Shown here piece after piece: positions 24,569-33,709 of a stretch of DNA of 64,000 bases. Made by a program: the position numbers and the translations under genes. The first letter of the stretch is position 1, and every line of letters starts with the position of its first letter. The notes beneath the pieces were generated by a model. It had not been told where the DNA came from, ran no database searches, and worked only from the letters and a program-made list of their open reading frames with translations. The DNA comes from Robinsoniella peoriensis (GTDB lineage Bacteria > Bacillota > Clostridia > Lachnospirales > Lachnospiraceae): NCBI RefSeq assembly GCF_042680125.1, contig NZ_JBHTNY010000017.1; one strand, given 5' to 3'.

Positions 24569-26917
24569 TTATTCAGCCGTCAACACTGTCATATCTGACT
24601 TCTTTATACGGCCGGCTGCCAGATAAGAAAATCCCAAAAACAACAGGATAACGATGAAACCTGGCAGAACCATAGTGAGAATATCCGGATGAGATGCAAA
24701 GTTGCTGATTCCCGCAAGCCGCATGACTGCAGAAACCAACGGGTCTGTAAAAATGGATGCCAGTACAGTCCCCACTGCCGTGCCTGTCACTGCTGCGATG
24801 CCAAACCGCAGTGAAAATGACAGGCGCAACATTCTGGTGGAACATCCAATGGCTTTATAAATCCCCATGTCCTTCTGCTCCGCTGTAAGAATCTTGCTTC
24901 CAGTCATGATTGTCACAATCAATACAAATAATGCGATCATCCCGTACATAAATGCCAGAAGCCCATGCATAGCCGAAATGATTCCGAACAACCCCGGCCA
25001 GGAATTCTCATGCACATGTACGTCACCTCCAAAAGCTGCCTGAAGCTCCTCCGTTATCGCTGTCCTCTGTGACTCGTCTGAGAGGAAATAATGGTGGCAC
25101 CATAATTGGGGGTCATCCTGCCCGATAGTGAGATATCCTTTCCGGCTCATCCCGATATTGGCCCCCATGTCATTTGCACAGTGATAGATTCCGGAAACCG
25201 TAAAGGTACCGCTCCCCATGTCCCCACGGATCACCACCGTATCTCCAATGGATACCCCCAGGTCGGAGGCGGCGGTTTCTGTCAGTACCACCTCATCTTC
25301 TCTCCGGCTGGTCTCACCCTGGCTGATATGGAACCGTTCCGGCTCTGTGATTACATTTGCCGTAAAATTGGTCCCATTTACGGATATACTTGGCATGGCA
25401 AGTTGATAGCTATCGGTGATGTCGGTGTAGGAGCGGACCATGTCCTCCATCACCTCCGGTTCAAGCTCTCCCAGCGCCTGCACGCCGATATCCAGATCCG
25501 CCGGATTAAATGCATCCATCATTCCTTTGCCCTCCGGTCCAAGCCATGCATTTGTCCTTCCTGTCAGTGAGGCAAAGAAAACCAGCAAAACCGCAATCAG
25601 GCAGGCGCTTATGTACTGCTTTTTTCCAGTCTGAAGCTGGCGCATTGCAAGCCTTAGAGGAAGCCCTTCTTTTTTCATCTGGACTGTTTTTAGCGGTTTC
25701 CATTTTCGTTCTGCTGTTTCACCCCGGATCGCCCTCATGGGTGTGACAAACATAATTTTCCTTAAGTTAAAAACTGCGAATCCCACCAACAGGAGAAAAA
25801 TCACTGCAAAAACTATAAGAGAAGGCAGAATCGGTATATTCTGGGGCAGAAGGACTCCTGTGGCCGTCAGCGTCATCTTTCCTGCCATGCTGACTGCAGG
25901 AAATGCCGCCAGTATTCCTGGCAGGATTCCCATGCACATGGCTGTGGCATACTGCACAAGCTGCAGCCGGACCAGCCGGTTTGCGGTAAGCCCGATGGTT
26001 TTTAATATCCCCAGATTTTTATATTCCTGTTCGATCACACCGGAAATGCTGTGCCCCAGAACCACCATGGCTGCCGTTAGAAGAACCAGGGCAAATGCCG
26101 CCAGCAGCCCACAGAAGGCATTCTGCAGGATACCCATAAAGCTCCGGATTGCCTCTGCACTGTGTATAAACTCTGTGTATTGGGAAATGGGGGTGTTTTC
26201 ATTGAGTCTCTGGTTGATTTCGTTTACACTGAACTGTTCATTATTCGTAAAGATATGGATCATCGCACCGTTCCTGGCCAGACTGTCCATCCCAGTCTCT
26301 TCAATCATCTTCTGAATCTCCGCGTAATCCGCTTCTGATACCAGGAAGCCTTTCATTCCAATCATGGAGCTGCCCATGAACGGATCCTCATAATATCCGG
26401 AAACCGTAAAGCTTTTGGTGATTCCGCTTCTAGCCACAGGAAATGTGATGGTGTCACCAATTTTAAGGTCCATGACGGAGACCATGGAAGGAGATACATA
26501 GACCGTTCCGGGAACGATTTCCTTTGGAGCGTCTCTGTAACCGTTCAGCCCGTCACGGAAGAAATGATAAGTTTCTGTTCCCGAATTCCAGGGGATTAGC
26601 TGTCCTTCGCTGTCTGACTTCACGCCATTTGCTTCGTAACCGGAAAAGATAAGGTCCTGTACTTCTGTACTTTCAATCCCCTCCTGTGTCCCTATGCTGT
26701 TGGTCAGTGCCGCAAGATCCGGCACACCCGATACCCAGGCGGTAAGGTTTCCAAACCCAGCCCGCTGCATCTCCTGCTCTATATGCCTGCCACCGCCAAG
26801 GTACACCGTAAGTACTGTGGTCAGGGACAGGGAAACGAAAAACAAAAGGACTGCGATTCCGAAAAGGCTTGCTTTATGCCTTCGGATTCCGGCTCTGCAT
26901 ATGATTGTATTTTCCAT
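24569..26917 (-). CDS. ABC transporter permease, MacB/FtsX type
   Basis: 782 residues from the ATG at 26917 (GGTAGGAGGATACAAC upstream). One N-terminal helix, an extracellular MacB_PCD-like domain, an FtsX four-helix core around 260-400, a second extracellular domain and a second FtsX core around 640-775. Long two-FtsX permeases serve in export or mechanotransmission for lipids, peptides or lipoproteins. The ATPase gene is 11 bp upstream. Cargo is unknown; the lipoproteins in the operon are candidates. Confidence 0.92.
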   Translation of the reverse strand: MENTIICRAGIRRHKASLFGIAVLLFFVSLSLTTVLTVYLGGGRHIEQEMQRAGFGNLTAWVSGVPDLAALTNSIGTQEGIESTEVQDLIFSGYEANGVKSDSEGQLIPWNSGTETYHFFRDGLNGYRDAPKEIVPGTVYVSPSMVSVMDLKIGDTITFPVARSGITKSFTVSGYYEDPFMGSSMIGMKGFLVSEADYAEIQKMIEETGMDSLARNGAMIHIFTNNEQFSVNEINQRLNENTPISQYTEFIHSAEAIRSFMGILQNAFCGLLAAFALVLLTAAMVVLGHSISGVIEQEYKNLGILKTIGLTANRLVRLQLVQYATAMCMGILPGILAAFPAVSMAGKMTLTATGVLLPQNIPILPSLIVFAVIFLLLVGFAVFNLRKIMFVTPMRAIRGETAERKWKPLKTVQMKKEGLPLRLAMRQLQTGKKQYISACLIAVLLVFFASLTGRTNAWLGPEGKGMMDAFNPADLDIGVQALGELEPEVMEDMVRSYTDITDSYQLAMPSISVNGTNFTANVITEPERFHISQGETSRREDEVVLTETAASDLGVSIGDTVVIRGDMGSGTFTVSGIYHCANDMGANIGMSRKGYLTIGQDDPQLWCHHYFLSDESQRTAITEELQAAFGGDVHVHENSWPGLFGIISAMHGLLAFMYGMIALFVLIVTIMTGSKILTAEQKDMGIYKAIGCSTRMLRLSFSLRFGIAAVTGTAVGTVLASIFTDPLVSAVMRLAGISNFASHPDILTMVLPGFIVILLFLGFSYLAAGRIKKSDMTVLTAE

Positions 26918-26928
26918 GTTGTATCCTC

Positions 26929-27690
26929 CTACCACTGTAATTCGGAAAGCCATACTTTTAATTTGTTTTCCCTCTGCCTTTCCTCAGCCATCTGATATTT
27001 TGTCATGGTCAGCTCATCCAGGACTTTTCCGTCCTCCAGATATAAAATCCGGTTCCCTCTTAGAGCTGCCCTAAGGTCGTGGGTTACCATCAGGATACTC
27101 TGTCCGGAATTGTTTAAGGAGGTCAAAAGGTTTAAGACCTCATCGGTATGGGATTTGTTCAGAGCCCCGGTAGGTTCATCCGCAAACAGGAGTCCGGGAT
27201 TTCCAATCATGGCTCTCGCAATGGCGGCACGCTGTGCCTCGCCGCCTGACACCTGGGAGGGAAGACGGTTCTCTGCTTTTTCTACACCCATCTGGGTCAG
27301 CAGCGTCCTGGCACGTTTCCGGATTTCCCCCGTACTGCCTTTTTTACTTACGAAGCCTGCGACCGCCACATTTTCAAAAAGTGTAAGATTGCTTACCAGA
27401 TGTGTCTGCTGGAATACAAATCCAAATTCCTCCGCCCGAAGCTTCGCCATCTGCTTTTCCTTTAAGCGGCTGATCTGTATTCCTTTGTATTCCACCGTCC
27501 CATCTGAAATAGCATCCATTCCGCTTAAGGCATATAAAAGTGTGGATTTTCCGGCACCGGAGGAGCCCATGATAATGGTAAAGTCCTGTTCATAGATATC
27601 TACATCCACCAGGTCCAGTATCTTATTCTTAACCTGGCCCTGCACAAAGACTTTGCTCACCTGTCTACCCTGCAATAACACTTTTTTCAT
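26929..27690 (-). CDS. ABC transporter ATP-binding protein, LolD/MacB type
   Basis: 253 residues. Walker A GSSGAGKST, Q-loop FVFQQTHLV, signature VSGGEAQR, Walker B LLFADEPTGAL and switch His in MVTHDL. It powers the FtsX permease encoded just downstream. Its start lies within the last codons of the ligase gene (26-bp overlap with 27665), implying coupled translation and a functional tie to that enzyme. Confidence 0.94.
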   Translation of the reverse strand: MKKVLLQGRQVSKVFVQGQVKNKILDLVDVDIYEQDFTIIMGSSGAGKSTLLYALSGMDAISDGTVEYKGIQISRLKEKQMAKLRAEEFGFVFQQTHLVSNLTLFENVAVAGFVSKKGSTGEIRKRARTLLTQMGVEKAENRLPSQVSGGEAQRAAIARAMIGNPGLLFADEPTGALNKSHTDEVLNLLTSLNNSGQSILMVTHDLRAALRGNRILYLEDGKVLDELTMTKYQMAEERQRENKLKVWLSELQW

Positions 27691-29050
27691 ACTGGCCTTC
27701 TGCCCCTTTCTGAAGTATCAATGATTTTTTACCTGTCCTTGGATCCGGAAGGATTTCATTTGTAAAAATCATATAAAACTGTACATAATCCAGCTTCTTG
27801 CCGGCAAGGATTTTTTTCATCTGATACAGCATTTCTGCTTTTATTTTTTCTCTGGAGGCAGATGCAGAAGTTTCTGCGTACATTTCAAATGCATCCTTTC
27901 CGACCTGCCGGAACTGGTAATCCATAAGCCCTTCGATACAAAAGCCCTCAATGGCAAGAGGATGCAGGAACTCTTCGTTTCCGGATCCGTCTTCAAACCA
28001 GAGTATATCTTCGTTTCTGCCCAGAAGACCGACCGCCCTGGTAAATGGATAGGGACTGTTGACCTCTGCCACTTTCAGAACAAGACTGTCAGAAATACGG
28101 TAACGGATCAGAGGCTGTGCAAAGTTATACAGACATGTCAGATACATCACTCCGCTCTCCACTTCAATAAAGTTCATATCATCAAAGAGTATCATACCTT
28201 CCTCCGGGTTCAACTCCACGCCTATAGTCAGTGATTCACTGGCTCCATAGAAATTGACCACCTTTGTCTGAAAACTTCTTTCCAGGTAGTTCCGAAGGCT
28301 TGCCCCAAGAGGCTCCCCGCAGGAAATCACCCGTACTGCATTTACTTCTACCCAGCCTTTTTCTACAAGTTCCGCCAATATCTTGATGGCGGATGGATAT
28401 CCAATGATAATATTGGGTTTGAATTCTTTGATCTGCCGTATCCACTCGTCAAGCGGTGTCTTGATATCCAGATACATCCGGCTCGCACCCACTCCGTCGA
28501 TTCCGTCACCGACTGCCATTGCGCCCCCGTATCGTCCATCCGTTGCTGCAATATATACAATTCTGGGACGTTTTGCCAGCAGGGACAGTATCTGGGGCAT
28601 GGTCATGTTCCAGAGCGCTGCCCGGATCATGCCAAGCAGCATATGATTCCATGCCGCTTCATCATATACAAAATATCCCGGTTTTCCGGTACTCCCGGAG
28701 GAATGTACCACATGGTATTTCCCTTTGTATGGCTTTCGGTCGGATGAATCTGCCGCATCAAATTCACGGAGTTCTTTCTGGCGCAGATCTTTTGGAACAA
28801 TCAGCTCGTCAAAATGCTCTAAAAATTCTTTCTTATCGATGGTAGGGAAGCAGGATAGCGGGAGTTCATCCAATTGTTCCTCTGTGATGCCTGCCGCCGT
28901 AAAGGTTCTTCTGTAGTAGGCAGAATATTCCCATGCGTAATGCAGCATGTTTCTTAACTTTTTATTCTGCAGGGTGCGCATCTGTTGTGTGGTAAGCTTT
29001 GCCTGTTTTTTCAAACGGTATAGATCCACCAGCGTCTTAAAATAATTCAT
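27665..29050 (-). CDS. PaaK/CapK-like AMP-forming acyl-CoA ligase
   Basis: 461 residues. The ANL-superfamily P-loop HSSGSTGKPGYFVYDE, the motif VNFYGASES (A5-like) and the LIRYRISD strand (A7-like, catalytic Asp region) are visible; the C-terminal lid follows ~330. Phenylacetate-CoA ligase-like enzymes activate an aryl or acyl acid with ATP. AAAAGGAGGAGAACG precedes the ATG. It overlaps the ABC ATPase gene and follows the Ntn-hydrolase gene by 15 bp. Acid substrate unknown; a stand-alone adenylase role is possible. Confidence 0.88.
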   Translation of the reverse strand: MNYFKTLVDLYRLKKQAKLTTQQMRTLQNKKLRNMLHYAWEYSAYYRRTFTAAGITEEQLDELPLSCFPTIDKKEFLEHFDELIVPKDLRQKELREFDAADSSDRKPYKGKYHVVHSSGSTGKPGYFVYDEAAWNHMLLGMIRAALWNMTMPQILSLLAKRPRIVYIAATDGRYGGAMAVGDGIDGVGASRMYLDIKTPLDEWIRQIKEFKPNIIIGYPSAIKILAELVEKGWVEVNAVRVISCGEPLGASLRNYLERSFQTKVVNFYGASESLTIGVELNPEEGMILFDDMNFIEVESGVMYLTCLYNFAQPLIRYRISDSLVLKVAEVNSPYPFTRAVGLLGRNEDILWFEDGSGNEEFLHPLAIEGFCIEGLMDYQFRQVGKDAFEMYAETSASASREKIKAEMLYQMKKILAGKKLDYVQFYMIFTNEILPDPRTGKKSLILQKGAEGQYEKSVIAG

Positions 29051-29065
29051 CGTTCTCCTCCTTTT

Positions 29066-30160
29066 CTATTCAACCGATATGGTATATCCCTGCTTATAAT
29101 TTTCCCTGTGATAATAAGTCAGTTCCTTTGTCTCCTGATTCATGATGATGCTCCATTCCGTAGATTCAAACTCTCCGAAATTATCTTTACTCACGCTGTC
29201 CAGTGCATTTCTCACGTCCGTTTCCGTCATGCTTTCCTGTTTTTCCAGTGTCTCGTTCAAAATATCATATCTTGTATGGGACTGGGAAGTTCCTATCCCG
29301 TATTTCTCTCCTGCCGACAGGTAAAAATTGGTGACAACCGGGGTCTCTGTTACAATCATCTGATTGTTTACATATTCCACCACGACACTGTTTCCTTCTG
29401 CATCAGAAAGTGCCAGATGGATCATCATTCCCATAGAAGCATGGAAGTCGTACCGGGAAAGCAGATTCAGTGCTTCCTCCACATTTGCGGCCTGATCCAG
29501 AAGCAGGCGGATGGCTGTCGTGGTTGTAATGTCCGGCTTATCTGTATTCTGTTCAATGGTGTCTGAATCCTCAATCATGTTGACAGATACCGCGAATCCT
29601 TCTTCATTCATACCATCCAGCGGCGCATACAATCCGATTATAGCCTGTGCCATGTCAGGCAGTTTAGAAATATCAAGCCCGCCAGCCTGAATAAAATCCA
29701 TGTTGACAGTTGAAACGGATGCGTAACCATTGTCCGGTTTTGAACTGATAATCAAAGCGTTACAGGCATCCCAGTCAAAGTTTCTGCCGAACAGGTAACC
29801 GCCATCGGTATTCTTCACTGAAAGTGTGCTGCACCCGAATGGGTTCCCGCCAAATAGCAGTTCTGGTATGCTTGATGTGAGCTGGCTGCTCAAATACTCC
29901 ACCACCCCTTCATCGGAGACAGCGCCGCCCTGCTCCAGAAAACTGCCGAAGCCATAGTCTCCTTCATAGCGGACTAATGACAGCCCTTGTTCCAGCTCTG
30001 TGATTTCTGTTCCCGGTTCTACCTTTTCCTTAACCATATCTTCTCCTTTTGCTGTTTCCGTCTGTACTGTATTTTCAGGTGTTTTTGTATTCTCTCCACA
30101 ACCGACGACTGTACCGAGAATCAATGACATCATGAAAGCCATGTATATTTTTTTCTTCAT
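29066..30160 (-). CDS. Lipoprotein Ntn hydrolase, C45/choloylglycine-hydrolase-like
   Basis: 364 residues. Lipoprotein signal with lipobox VVGC (Cys21), a ~85-residue pro-region, then Gly109-Cys110 in FGCSTLSVKN followed by GYLFGRNFDWD, the nucleophile region of linear amide C-N hydrolases. In C45 acyltransferases a similar ~100-residue pro-segment is cut autocatalytically at a Gly-Cys bond. It could hydrolyse or make N-acyl amides on the cell surface. First gene of the operon that includes the acyl ligase, ABC transporter and cyclophilin-like lipoproteins. Confidence 0.88.
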   Translation of the reverse strand: MKKKIYMAFMMSLILGTVVGCGENTKTPENTVQTETAKGEDMVKEKVEPGTEITELEQGLSLVRYEGDYGFGSFLEQGGAVSDEGVVEYLSSQLTSSIPELLFGGNPFGCSTLSVKNTDGGYLFGRNFDWDACNALIISSKPDNGYASVSTVNMDFIQAGGLDISKLPDMAQAIIGLYAPLDGMNEEGFAVSVNMIEDSDTIEQNTDKPDITTTTAIRLLLDQAANVEEALNLLSRYDFHASMGMMIHLALSDAEGNSVVVEYVNNQMIVTETPVVTNFYLSAGEKYGIGTSQSHTRYDILNETLEKQESMTETDVRNALDSVSKDNFGEFESTEWSIIMNQETKELTYYHRENYKQGYTISVE

Positions 30161-30353
30161 CTCATTTATTTCCTTTCTTCATCTGCTACTACTGTAACTC
30201 CCACGGATAACATGCATCTAACAAAAAGATAAACAATTTCTAAACGGATTCTTTCGTATTCCTTAACTGTCTTTATGATAACACCGGCAAAAATGAATAA
30301 CAAATACTTATAAATAATTAATTCCAATAGTTATTTTCTATTCACATAATAAA

Positions 30354-30390
30354 GCACCAGGAATTATGAATAACCAATAATTCCAGGTGC
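30354..30390 (-). terminator. Terminator-like hairpin
   Basis: GCACCAGGAATTAT (30354-30367) pairs with ATAATTCCAGGTGC (30377-30390) with one mismatch; on the minus strand TTTATTATG follows. It would end transcription of the dead response-regulator gene at 30472. Confidence 0.65.
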
Positions 30391-30471
30391 TCCGGATCTT
30401 CATCTGCCACATATTGACTGCCACTGTGCTTCCCTTTCCGGGAAAATTATCTTGAATTATATCCTGCTCCT

Positions 30472-30790
30472 AAATATTTCTATAAAACGGAATGCCTTTT
30501 CGAGTTTCATGGAAAAATTGTAGTAACCCACTGGTTTTACCATGAAGTCAATTGCCAGGACCTCATCCCCCTCAATGGCATACTGAAGCAGACTGGTAAT
30601 ACAGATGATACCGGCTGCCTGGTCTCTCTCTTATTTTCCGCGCTACCTCTAAGCCATTACTACCGGACATTTCGATATCCAAAAAAATGACATCCTATTC
30701 CCCACGATATTCTTCCAAAAAGTCAAAGCTGGCATAAGGGACTTTTTTCTGGAAGCTTTGACTGTTTTCTCTTTCAAACTGTTCTAAATA
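30472..30790 (-). pseudogene. LytTR-type response regulator receiver, decayed
   Basis: In minus-strand frames the receiver domain is still readable: SFDFLEEYRGE-stop-DVIFLDIEMSGSNGLEVA (phospho-Asp in DIEM), then, in another frame, LLQYAIEGDEVLAIDFMVKP and YYNFSMKLEKAFRFIEIF. It matches the receiver of the LytTR regulator at 59517 segment by segment. A stop codon and a frameshift near 30620-30645 kill it, and the DNA-binding domain is missing. No sensor kinase gene remains nearby. Confidence 0.8.
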
Positions 30791-30844
30791 TGCGGCACAG
30801 AGCTGCAGCAATTACTATTTGAATTGCTGCAGCTCTGTGCATTG

Positions 30845-32017
30845 TTACATACTTTCCTTGAAAACTTCAAGTATTTCATCCTTTGTCAATACTTTATATC
30901 CGCCTTCCATAACCAGTGTCGATTTCACCAGGTCATGCAGCATCTCCTCTGTCACACCCAGTTCCTTGATGTTCATCACTACACCAATCTCTTTCATCCA
31001 GGCTTCCATCGCATCTAAACCAGCTTTTGCGACTTCCTTATCACTCTTTCCTGTCGGATTGATATTCCAGACATTCTCTGCAAATCTTTTAAACTTCAAA
31101 AGCCCGTATGGCATGATATGTCGGTAATAGGGCAGCGAGACAGCAGAAAGTGTCATACCGTGTGTTGCATCTGTATGAGCACCCACTGCCTGGCCAAGCA
31201 TATGCACCATCCAGTCTGTGGTTTTTCCCATAGCTACCAGGGTATTCAGTGCCCATGTGGCCGTCCACATGATATTGCTTCTTGCCTCATAGTTTTCCGG
31301 CTCCTTTATTGCAATTCTGGAGCTGTGGATCAGTGACCGCATCAGTCCCTCCATCAGATAATCAGATGTATTATCATCCTCTCCTGAAAAATACTGTTCG
31401 CAGATATGATTCAGGATATCATAAAATCCGGATACCATCTGGTACTTTGGCAGGGAATAGGTAAAGGTTGGATTTAATACGGCAAATTTCGGAAATACCC
31501 GTTCTCCGAAGATATGTCCGATTTTCAGCTTACTCTCATGGTTTGTTATCACTGCGCCGCCATTCATCTCAGACCCGGTACCAACCATAGTCAGCACACA
31601 TCCTACCGGGATAATCTTTGTGTCTGCATCCACGTCCTCGAATTTCAGATAATACTTTTCCCACGGATCCTCCTTGCAATTGACAGATATAGAGACTGCT
31701 TTTGCATAATCGCAGCAGGAACCACCGCCCACCGCCAAAATAAAGTCCACCTTATTCTCCCTTGCAATCTTAACGCCCTCATAGAGCTTTTCAACCGTTG
31801 GATTTGGCATAACGCCGCCATCCTCGAAGATTGCTTTTCCATTGGCTTTTAAGATTGCTGTGACCTTATCGTAAATGCCTGTCTTTTTAATGGAGCCGCC
31901 GCCATATACAAGCTGTATATTCTTTCCGTATTTTGGCAGTTCCTCATTCAGATAGCTTAAGGAATCTTCTCCAAAATAAAGTTTCGTTGGGTTTGTAAAC
32001 GCAAAATTTCCTAACAT
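30845..32017 (-). CDS. Iron-containing alcohol dehydrogenase, butanol-dehydrogenase/YqhD-like
   Basis: 390 residues. NAD(P)-binding GGGSCCDYAKA, the MVGTGSEMNG stretch, and metal ligands in GFYDILNH, TDWMVHMLG and DATHGMTL. It reduces aldehydes, likely with NADPH. AAAAGGAGAATTTAAAC precedes the ATG. It lies 138 bp downstream of the MerR/flavin-reductase gene, whose promoter may drive both. Related to but clearly different from the Fe-ADH at 6445. Confidence 0.93.
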   Translation of the reverse strand: MLGNFAFTNPTKLYFGEDSLSYLNEELPKYGKNIQLVYGGGSIKKTGIYDKVTAILKANGKAIFEDGGVMPNPTVEKLYEGVKIARENKVDFILAVGGGSCCDYAKAVSISVNCKEDPWEKYYLKFEDVDADTKIIPVGCVLTMVGTGSEMNGGAVITNHESKLKIGHIFGERVFPKFAVLNPTFTYSLPKYQMVSGFYDILNHICEQYFSGEDDNTSDYLMEGLMRSLIHSSRIAIKEPENYEARSNIMWTATWALNTLVAMGKTTDWMVHMLGQAVGAHTDATHGMTLSAVSLPYYRHIMPYGLLKFKRFAENVWNINPTGKSDKEVAKAGLDAMEAWMKEIGVVMNIKELGVTEEMLHDLVKSTLVMEGGYKVLTKDEILEVFKESM

Positions 32018-32155
32018 GTTTAAATTCTCCTTTTTATCTTCTAATTTCTATTTTATATGTAACAGTTTTCTCTGCATCTGATATGCTGCAAATAGGATAT
32101 CTAAATGCACGATGCTGCAAATACTGTTGTTTCTCAATTATCAGCAAACTGCCTG

Positions 32156-32917
32156 TTATGCTTCCTCTTTACCAATCTTCATACATTTCCCAATGATATC
32201 TCCGGTCCGGAGGTACTCATAGGTTGGCATTTCAAACAGTACGGGTTTTAAAGTATGATAATCCAGTTTTCCCTGTCCATTAATTACCTGTTCCTCTGCA
32301 TAAACATGGTCGATGGTGCATATAAAGCTTTCAAATCCTTGTGTTTGATAGATATCCTCAACGCTGCACTCCATAACCACAGGTGCCTCATCCATGATTG
32401 GTACCCCCGCCTCGCTCATATGATAAGCAAATATTCCAGATTTATCTTCCTTCGCGCCGCTGACACAGCCCACATAATCTGCTTTTGTAAGCATTGCTTC
32501 GTCCACAATTGCTACGGAAAGCTTTTTTGCTTCTTTGATGCCCTTATTCGTGTAATGTGCGTTTGCCAGACTCACCATAATGTGGTCATGGCCCATAATT
32601 CCCAAATGTCCGACTAAAAGCCAGATTTCCACTAATTTAATTTCCAGCTGTTCTTTTGTTTCCAATAAAATCTCTTTTCTGGCGGGTTTTGTTTCTTCCC
32701 CTTCCATCGCAAGCTGTACATACTCACGAATGGATTCCAGTGCCATGCCACCACGTTTAAAGCGCATTACAAAATCTATCCAGCTTAACGTGACATCATC
32801 ATAATTTCTAATTTTGGAAGCACTGCGCGGTACTTCCGGAATAAGTCCTATCCTTTCGTAATAACGGAGATCATCAACGGATATGCCAGTTTTTTCGGAT
32901 GCCTCTTTAATGGTCAT
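32156..32917 (-). CDS. MerR HTH fused to a partial flavin-reductase domain
   Basis: 253 residues. Residues 1-~95 are a MerR regulator (TIKEASEKTGISVDDLRYYE, wing, EEILLETKEQLEIKL dimer helix). From about residue 98 the sequence matches the middle and end of a flavin reductase-like split barrel: GIMGHDHIMVSLANAHYT, ADYVGCVSGAKEDKSGIF and the final MPTYEYLRTGDIIGKCMKIG. The first strands of the barrel (usually ~25-30 residues) are missing, so this looks like an in-frame deletion fusion of two neighbouring genes. Whether the product binds FMN or still regulates is open. Confidence 0.82.
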   Translation of the reverse strand: MTIKEASEKTGISVDDLRYYERIGLIPEVPRSASKIRNYDDVTLSWIDFVMRFKRGGMALESIREYVQLAMEGEETKPARKEILLETKEQLEIKLVEIWLLVGHLGIMGHDHIMVSLANAHYTNKGIKEAKKLSVAIVDEAMLTKADYVGCVSGAKEDKSGIFAYHMSEAGVPIMDEAPVVMECSVEDIYQTQGFESFICTIDHVYAEEQVINGQGKLDYHTLKPVLFEMPTYEYLRTGDIIGKCMKIGKEEA

Positions 32918-32955
32918 ATTTCATTCCTCCTGTCTGTAGAATCGATTCTGTAATG

Positions 32956-32986
32956 ACTATAAACCCTGAACCTAACTCAAGGTCAA
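32956..32986 (-). promoter_or_regulatory. MerR-type promoter with 19-bp spacer
   Basis: Minus strand: TTGACC (32981-32986), 19 bp, TATAGT (32956-32961). The long spacer contains the dyad-like CCTTGAGTTAGGTTCAGG. Over-long spacers with a central dyad are the hallmark of MerR-regulated promoters. It lies 39 bp upstream of the chimera's ATG, so autoregulation is expected. Confidence 0.75.
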
Positions 32987-33013
32987 TACCCTTTTTTCTT
33001 TTTTTTCTATTCA

Positions 33014-33709
33014 TCAGCTAATTCTGAAACGGTATCCTGCTCCCCAGACAGTCTCGATAAACTGTGCTTTTTCTGAATTTTTTCCAAGCTTATCCCGCAA
33101 GCGGTTGATATGTACCGTTACTGTCGCCATATCTCCTATGGAATCCATTCCCCATATGCGGTCAAAAAGTGTGTCTTTAGAAAAGACGATATTCGGATTC
33201 TCTGCCAGAAAAAGCAGAAGTTCAAACTCTTTGTTTACCAGGATAACCTCTTTCTTGTCCAGATACACCATTCTGGATTTTGGAAGAATGGTAAGATTCT
33301 GATAAGTGATATCAGTCTCTGCATTTTCATCCTGCGATTCCAGCAGCAGACTGTGGATATGGATATGGGACTTCACTCTGGCTACCAGTTCTGCCGGACT
33401 GAAGGGTTTCACCAGATAATCGTCTGCACCCAGACCAAGTCCCCGGATTTTGTCGATATCTTCTTTCTTTGCCGTCACCATAATAATCGGCAGATGTAAA
33501 AACCGCCTCAATTCCCGGCATACATCAAATCCTGTTTTTCCCGGAAGCATCACATCCAGTAAAATAGCATCATAGCCTCCTGTTTTTGCCTTTCTTTCTC
33601 CTTCCAGCCCATTATAAGCAATTTCAGTCCCGAACCCATTGGCTTCCAGATAATCCCGCTCCAGCTCCGCAATCAGTTCATCGTCTTCCACAATCAATAT
33701 TTTTTCCAT
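33014..33709 (-). CDS. OmpR/PhoB-family response regulator
   Basis: 231 residues. Receiver with DD at 9-10, phospho-Asp in AILLDVMLPG, Thr in MVTAKK and Lys in YLVKPFSP; a C-terminal winged HTH (FELLLFLAENPNIVFSKDTL, TVTVHINRLRDKLG). It is encoded 5' of, and abuts, the histidine kinase gene order: stop of the kinase at 33710, ATG at 33709. Target genes unknown; the adjacent Fe-ADH and MATE genes are candidates. Confidence 0.94.
   Translation of the reverse strand: MEKILIVEDDELIAELERDYLEANGFGTEIAYNGLEGERKAKTGGYDAILLDVMLPGKTGFDVCRELRRFLHLPIIMVTAKKEDIDKIRGLGLGADDYLVKPFSPAELVARVKSHIHIHSLLLESQDENAETDITYQNLTILPKSRMVYLDKKEVILVNKEFELLLFLAENPNIVFSKDTLFDRIWGMDSIGDMATVTVHINRLRDKLGKNSEKAQFIETVWGAGYRFRIS

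Noticed and set aside
25737..26315. 192-residue + strand open frame
   Set aside because: Antisense shadow within the FtsX permease gene.
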